Assembly (NCBI GenBank): GCA_964480525.1
Contig: CAYZOV010000001.1
Span: 56,651 to 120,650 of the forward strand
Length of the DNA stretch: 64,000 bases
DNA from: JAAZZIT01 sp964480525
GTDB taxonomy: Bacteria > Bacillota > Clostridia > Oscillospirales > Ruminococcaceae
Reading direction: 5' to 3'
In this document: positions 60,159 through 64,000 of the stretch, piece by piece
How the letters are laid out: each line of letters opens with the position of its first letter
How positions within the stretch are numbered: the stretch's first letter is position 1
Notes under the pieces: model-generated
The model's database searches: none
Seen by the model: only the letters and a program-made list of their open reading frames with translations
Told to the model about the DNA's origin: nothing
Made by a program: the position numbers and the translations under genes

Positions 60159-61049
60159 TTACCTCTCTTTTGCACAAATAACATATCCGCCTGCGTTGTC
60201 CTCGGAAATTACATAGCTTTCGCAGTCTGTAGGAACTTCCAAATTATCGCCATTTTGCCTTGTTATAACATAACCGTCAAATCTGTAAAATTTGCCGTTT
60301 TCCAAACTTTCTAAGTATTCTTCAAGGGACAAATTATTTTGGTACATAATTTCTGCGTGAGGGTACCCCACATATCTTATGTGCCACGGCTCGAACTCAA
60401 TCCCCGTCACGTCGCTTTTTTTGTACCCGTAACGCACCGCAAATCCGTACCGCCAACAGTTTTCGTTCACCCATACGCCCACGTCGCTTTTTAAAAAGCC
60501 TTCGCCTGCAAAACCGCTGACGTACACGTCAAGCGCCAAACCGCTCTGGTGTTCGCTTGCACCGCTTTTTTGCGCCGTGTCGCTCCCCTTTTCAGCCAAA
60601 ATTTCGTCCTGTTCCTCGGCTGTTCTGAAACTGCTCATCACAAAAAGCTTTTGTCCGAATTTTTCTATAATATCCGCCGACATTTTTGCGTAATCATCAC
60701 GCATACACACGTTCATCAAAACGCCCGTGTCCTTGTATTCGCCAATGTCCACTTCAAAATTTCCCGACAGCAAATTGTCACCGTTAATAAGCATAAGCGA
60801 CTGGTTTTTCTCCACATTTTCAAGGTTTAAAAAATCCTCAACGCTCATTTTTTCCGTAGAAATTTTCCCCTCGTCAATTTTCTGTACCGTCACTTTGCTT
60901 CGGTTTAACCCAAATTTGCTCTCAAACTTAAATTTAACGTCGTTTCTTGAAAATAAAATTACCCCTGCGATAACCAAAACGGCTACCACAACAAAAGCTC
61001 CCCCAAGAATAATCCACTTTTTCTTTGAATTTTTCTTAGTTTTTTCCAT
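60159..61049 (-). CDS. Membrane-anchored D,D-/L,D-carboxypeptidase, VanY/M15B family
   Basis: Zinc peptidase trimming peptidoglycan stems. An N-terminal anchor (about 13-35) precedes a linker, then the M15B domain with SSFRTAEEQ, the zinc motif SGASEHQSGLALDV and FEPWHIRYVG, all ligands present. About 40-60 extra residues follow the peptidase domain. Unlike the DacF-like protein at 18126, the catalytic residues are intact. ATG 61049 follows GAGG by seven bases. First in the operon DUF3810-tsaE-tsaB-rpiB. Confidence 0.88.
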   Translation of the reverse strand: MEKTKKNSKKKWIILGGAFVVVAVLVIAGVILFSRNDVKFKFESKFGLNRSKVTVQKIDEGKISTEKMSVEDFLNLENVEKNQSLMLINGDNLLSGNFEVDIGEYKDTGVLMNVCMRDDYAKMSADIIEKFGQKLFVMSSFRTAEEQDEILAEKGSDTAQKSGASEHQSGLALDVYVSGFAGEGFLKSDVGVWVNENCWRYGFAVRYGYKKSDVTGIEFEPWHIRYVGYPHAEIMYQNNLSLEEYLESLENGKFYRFDGYVITRQNGDNLEVPTDCESYVISEDNAGGYVICAKER

Positions 61050-61069
61050 TTTCAAACCTCATATTCACA

Positions 61070-61102
61070 AATCGGTTGCCGATTTTTAACCGACAACCGA
61101 CC
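61070..61102 (-). terminator. Hairpin between fhs and the VanY-like gene
   Basis: Minus strand: GGTCGGTTGTCG pairs with CGGCAACCGATT (12 bp, some G-T pairs). No good T-run follows, so it may be a weak terminator or a processing site. Confidence 0.5.
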
Positions 61103-61113
61103 TTGTTAATTTT

Positions 61114-62784
61114 TTAGAAAAGTCCCGAAATGTTGCCCTTGTTGTCGCAGTCGATTTTGTTTGCTGCGGGAACTTTCGGTAATCCCGGCATAGTCATAAT
61201 GTCGCCTGTGTAAGCCACAACAAAGCCTGCACCTGCCGAAAGCTTAACGTCACGAACGGTAATTTCAAAATTTTCAGGTTTTCCCAGTTTTGTCGGGTCG
61301 TCTGAAAGAGAATACTGGGTCTTAGCCACGCAAACAGGAATATCGCCAAATCCCAAGCCCTCGATTTCCTTAATCGCTTTTTCTGCTTGTACTGTGAAAA
61401 TTACGACGTTTGCTCTGTAAATTTCTCTTGCGATAATTCCCAATTTTTCCTTAATAGGCAATTTTTCATCGTAAAGCGGAGCAAATTTGCTCTCTTTTTC
61501 CTCGATAGTTTTGCAAACCTTATTCGCAAGGTCAATTCCACCTTCGCCACCCTTTGCGAAAATTTCAGCCAAAGAGAACTCAACTCCCACTTCCTTGCAA
61601 ACTTCTTCGATTACGGCAATTTCTGCGTCTGTGTCCGTGTGGAATCTGTTGATAGCTACCACAACAGGCACGCCAAATTTGTGCATATTTTCAATGTGAG
61701 TTTTAAGGTTTACAGCGCCCTTTCTCAAAGCCTCAACATTTTCTGTGGTAAGCTCCGTCTTAGGCACTCCGCCGTTGTACTTCAACGCTCTGATTGTAGC
61801 CACCAAAACTACACAGCTTGGCTTTAGACCTGCAAATCTGCACTTGATGTCAAAGAACTTTTCAGCTCCCAAATCCGAACCGAATCCGGCCTCTGTAATT
61901 GCGTAATCGCCCAATTTCAAAGCTAATTTTGTCGCTCTGACCGAGTTACAACCGTGTGCAATATTAGCAAAAGGTCCACCGTGCATAATTGCAGGAGTGT
62001 TTTCCAATGTCTGAACAAGGTTAGGTTTCAAAGCGTCTTTCAAAAGCGCCACCATAGCACCGCAACCGCCCAAATCCTTTGCGTAAACAGGTTTTCCGTC
62101 GTATGTATAACCCACCAAAATTCTCTCAAGTCTTGCTTTTAAATCCTCAAGGTCGCTTGCCAAACACAAAATAGCCATAATTTCGCTGGCAACTGTAATC
62201 TGGAAACCGTCCTCTCTCGGTACTCCGTTTACTTTTCCGCCAAGACCAACAATGATATTTCTTAGCGCTCTGTCGTTCATGTCCATACAACGTTTGAACA
62301 TAATTCTTCTCTGGTCGATTCCCAAAGCGTTGCCCTGCTGAATGTGGTTGTCAACCAAAGCGCAAAGAAGATTGTTTGCCGCTGTGATAGCGTGCATATC
62401 TCCCGTAAAATGCAAATTTATATCTTCCATCGGAACAACCTGCGCATATCCGCCACCTGCTGCTCCGCCTTTAATTCCGAAAACAGGACCCAAAGACGGC
62501 TCACGCAATGCCAAAACAGCATTTTTTCCGATTTTAGCCATACTTTCAGCTAAACCAACCGAAATTGTGGTTTTTCCCTCACCTGCAGGCGTCGGGTTAA
62601 TCGCCGTTACAAGGATAAGTTTTCCGTCCTCTTTGTCCGCAAGTTTCGTAAAAAGTTCTTCCGAAAGTTTGCACTTGTAATGTCCGTAAGGTTCGATGTC
62701 GTCCTGCGAAATGCCCAGATTTTCGGCAATTTCCACGATTTTTTTCATTTTCGCATTTTGTGCAATTTCAATATCCGTAAGCAT
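61114..62784 (-). CDS. fhs: Formate-tetrahydrofolate ligase
   Basis: ATP-dependent formylation of tetrahydrofolate, a one-carbon entry step common in clostridia. 556 residues with the P-loop TPAGEGKTTISVGLAE, EPSLGPVFGIKGGAAGGGYAQV, LHFTGDMHAITAANNLL, and conserved GGVPKTELTTENVEALRKG. Complete. AAAGGGG precedes the ATG. Monocistronic, with its own promoter and a ~105-base leader that contains a GCCCGACGG/TCGGG pairing but no recognised riboswitch. Confidence 0.97.
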   Translation of the reverse strand: MLTDIEIAQNAKMKKIVEIAENLGISQDDIEPYGHYKCKLSEELFTKLADKEDGKLILVTAINPTPAGEGKTTISVGLAESMAKIGKNAVLALREPSLGPVFGIKGGAAGGGYAQVVPMEDINLHFTGDMHAITAANNLLCALVDNHIQQGNALGIDQRRIMFKRCMDMNDRALRNIIVGLGGKVNGVPREDGFQITVASEIMAILCLASDLEDLKARLERILVGYTYDGKPVYAKDLGGCGAMVALLKDALKPNLVQTLENTPAIMHGGPFANIAHGCNSVRATKLALKLGDYAITEAGFGSDLGAEKFFDIKCRFAGLKPSCVVLVATIRALKYNGGVPKTELTTENVEALRKGAVNLKTHIENMHKFGVPVVVAINRFHTDTDAEIAVIEEVCKEVGVEFSLAEIFAKGGEGGIDLANKVCKTIEEKESKFAPLYDEKLPIKEKLGIIAREIYRANVVIFTVQAEKAIKEIEGLGFGDIPVCVAKTQYSLSDDPTKLGKPENFEITVRDVKLSAGAGFVVAYTGDIMTMPGLPKVPAANKIDCDNKGNISGLF

Positions 62785-62896
62785 AAAAACAATCCCCTTT
62801 GCTAAATTAAACTATTTAACATTATTTTCCTAAACACCCGACTGAAAATTTTATACATTAATTATAGTAAAACCGCCGTCGGGCGATACCATAAAT

Positions 62897-62925
62897 ATTA
62901 TAACACATTACCGCACCTTTTTCAA
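62897..62925 (-). promoter_or_regulatory. Promoter of fhs
   Basis: Minus strand: TTGAAA, 17 bases, TATAAT, about 110 bases before the start codon. Confidence 0.82.
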
Positions 62926-63012
62926 CCCCTATTTTCTCCCCTTTTACCACAAAATTTCGTACAAGCCCCAATATTTTTCCCAAGCCGAATAACTAAAAGT
63001 AAATTTTTTGTA

Positions 63013-63046
63013 AATAAAAGAGCCTGCACCCCTTAGTGCAAGCTCT
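63013..63046 (-). terminator. Terminator after the lipoprotein gene
   Basis: Minus strand: AGAGCTTGCAC pairs with GTGCAGGCTCT (one G-T pair) around a six-base loop, followed by TTTTATTTA; the stop codon is at the stem base. Confidence 0.82.
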
Positions 63047-63051
63047 AAAAT

Positions 63052-63564
63052 TTAATTTTCTAATGTTTGACCGATTTCAGTTTGATACTCTACAAAAAGT
63101 TCGTAAATTTGCCCGATTTTGCCGTCGTTCACTAAATAACCGTTTCCACCAAATTCCACAAAATACTGCCCGTCCGAATACAAGCCAACGCTTATCGACT
63201 TTTCGACTTCGCCATTTGTTATAATTTGAAAAGTTCCGCCTTTTAAAATCTTGGCGCTGTCGATGTCGCAAGGTTCTTCGTCCCAGCTTTCAACATATGA
63301 AAAAAGCTCCTCGGCCTGTGATATTTGTTCGCCCGAAAGCTCCACACCCTCATGAGTTTGACTAGCGTCACCTATGAAAATGTACTCCACCACTTCGGGT
63401 GTAGTATTTTCAGAAACCCCACTCGTTGTCGTCACCGTCGTAGTTGTCGCAGTAGTGGTCGTTGTGGTTGTTGCGTCCTCTGCCTTGCTGTCGTCGATTT
63501 TTCCGCAACCCACCGCCAAAACGCAAATGCTCAAAGCCAAAACACCCAACAATTTTCTCTTCAT
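63052..63564 (-). CDS. Thr-rich lipoprotein of unknown function
   Basis: About 170 residues: a lipoprotein signal peptide with the lipobox LAVGC, a linker of Thr/Ala/Val repeats (residues ~30-50) that probably spaces the domain from the membrane, then a globular domain with no family I recognise. ATG 63564 is favoured over an earlier in-frame start at 63573. The ribosome-binding site (AAAGGTCGG) is distant. Monocistronic. Low-complexity ACC/ACN-type codons explain the short direct repeats seen in this stretch. Confidence 0.8.
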   Translation of the reverse strand: MKRKLLGVLALSICVLAVGCGKIDDSKAEDATTTTTTTATTTTVTTTSGVSENTTPEVVEYIFIGDASQTHEGVELSGEQISQAEELFSYVESWDEEPCDIDSAKILKGGTFQIITNGEVEKSISVGLYSDGQYFVEFGGNGYLVNDGKIGQIYELFVEYQTEIGQTLEN

Positions 63565-63721
63565 AAATAACACCGACCTTTCTAAAATTTATTTTCTGAT
63601 TTAAGAATAACATTTGCAAAGCCGTTATGTGTGAACATTTTTTTACGAATAGCAAATTTTTTGTGAATTTTCAAGAAGTAAGGAAAACTGTTTAAGTTCG
63701 CAAAAATATTAAAGTTTTCGT

Positions 63722-63973
63722 CCACCTTTTTCAAAAGGTGGTGGGGGTTGAGGGGGCATATGCGAAACTGCGTTTCGCATGCGAGTTTTACTCATTTCGC
63801 AATGCTCAATGTTTTCTGACGAAAACCGTAAAACTCTAGTTTGTTTAAACTTTATAGAAACGCCGTCCGCAGACGGCGAAATTCCCCTATACCTTTAAGC
63901 GTTTTTCGGGGGGAGCAAAAACATAAGCCATTATGTTTTTGCGATGGGGGACTTTTCAAGTAAAAAGTCCCCC
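63722..63973. repeat. Gene-free cluster of perfect hairpins
   Basis: The 436 bases right of the lipoprotein gene hold no gene I can support. In about 250 bases there are six perfect inverted repeats: 63722-63741 (9-bp arms), 63760-63780 (9), 63811-63826 (6, enclosed by a 9-bp pair 63783-63791/63828-63836), 63861-63878 (7), 63915-63942 (12) and 63946-63973 (11). G- and C-runs and A/T-rich arms alternate. This resembles a composite intergenic repeat element or a structured transcript. It is cut by the window edge. Confidence 0.7.
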
Positions 63974-64000
63974 TACCGACAAGGTTTTGCAAACTCCCCT

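Noticed and set aside
62785..62896. Leader of fhs as a tetrahydrofolate riboswitch
   Set aside because: A short GC pairing is present, but the conserved folate-aptamer cores are not.
63410..63490. Short ACC/ACN direct repeats in the lipoprotein gene as a microsatellite or CRISPR-like array
   Set aside because: They encode a Thr-rich linker after a lipobox, a common spacer in lipoproteins; no regular repeat-spacer unit.

Overview
The window is bacterial, gene-dense and moderately AT-rich. It looks like a chromosomal piece from a low-GC Gram-positive of class Clostridia, most likely Ruminococcaceae/Oscillospirales. The grounds are a PolC-type polymerase, the pyrH-frr-uppS-cdsA-dxr-rseP-ispG-polC gene order, a YceD-rpmF pair, a single-chain PurL, a clostridial GGGtGRT gene pair, strong Shine-Dalgarno sequences and many TTGnnn-17-TATAAT promoters. 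The genus is not determined. One run of 100 Ns (36683-36782) shows that this is a draft assembly.

Layout. 1-17997 (minus strand): housekeeping genes for replication (polC, 3' end cut by the window edge), MEP isoprenoid synthesis (ispG, dxr), membrane lipid synthesis (cdsA, gpsA, plsY), undecaprenyl-PP (uppS), translation (frr, rpmF, der), pyrH, rseP, a DUF512 radical-SAM protein and pgi. 18126-19715: a DacF-like protein that has lost all three catalytic motifs, and an HPr-like protein without the phospho-histidine. 19986-27302 (plus): mtaB, purL, a DUF1294 protein and the IscU-like/GGGtGRT pair. 27303-29226: an AT-rich insert carrying an HD-domain dNTPase and a possible structured leader, bounded by ~80-bp direct repeats of the GGGtGRT gene end plus terminator. 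29443-32715: ilvA-ridA-ilvB. 32764-34071: an HD-GYP protein.

34258-43677 (minus) is the most unusual part: one MacB/LolD-type ATPase, six FtsX-like permeases of two types and two small secreted proteins. The permease paralogues have near-identical membrane ends and divergent ectodomains. Two transcription units share the same promoter plus palindrome. The N gap lies inside one permease and is best explained as an assembly artefact.

43903-64000: a fucose-isomerase-like enzyme, nadE, rlmA, ispF-ispD-pheA-esterase, a P-loop protein, the rsmD-coaD-coiled-coil-nadA operon, an MFS transporter with tam, the VanY/DUF3810/tsaE/tsaB/rpiB operon, fhs, a Thr-rich lipoprotein, and a gene-free stretch dense in perfect hairpins.

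Four MEP genes (dxr, ispD, ispF, ispG) plus uppS and cdsA link isoprenoid supply to envelope synthesis. nadA and nadE serve NAD synthesis. ilvA, ridA and ilvB form a coherent 2-oxobutanoate/branched-chain amino acid step with imine detoxification. No rRNA, tRNA or CRISPR array was seen.
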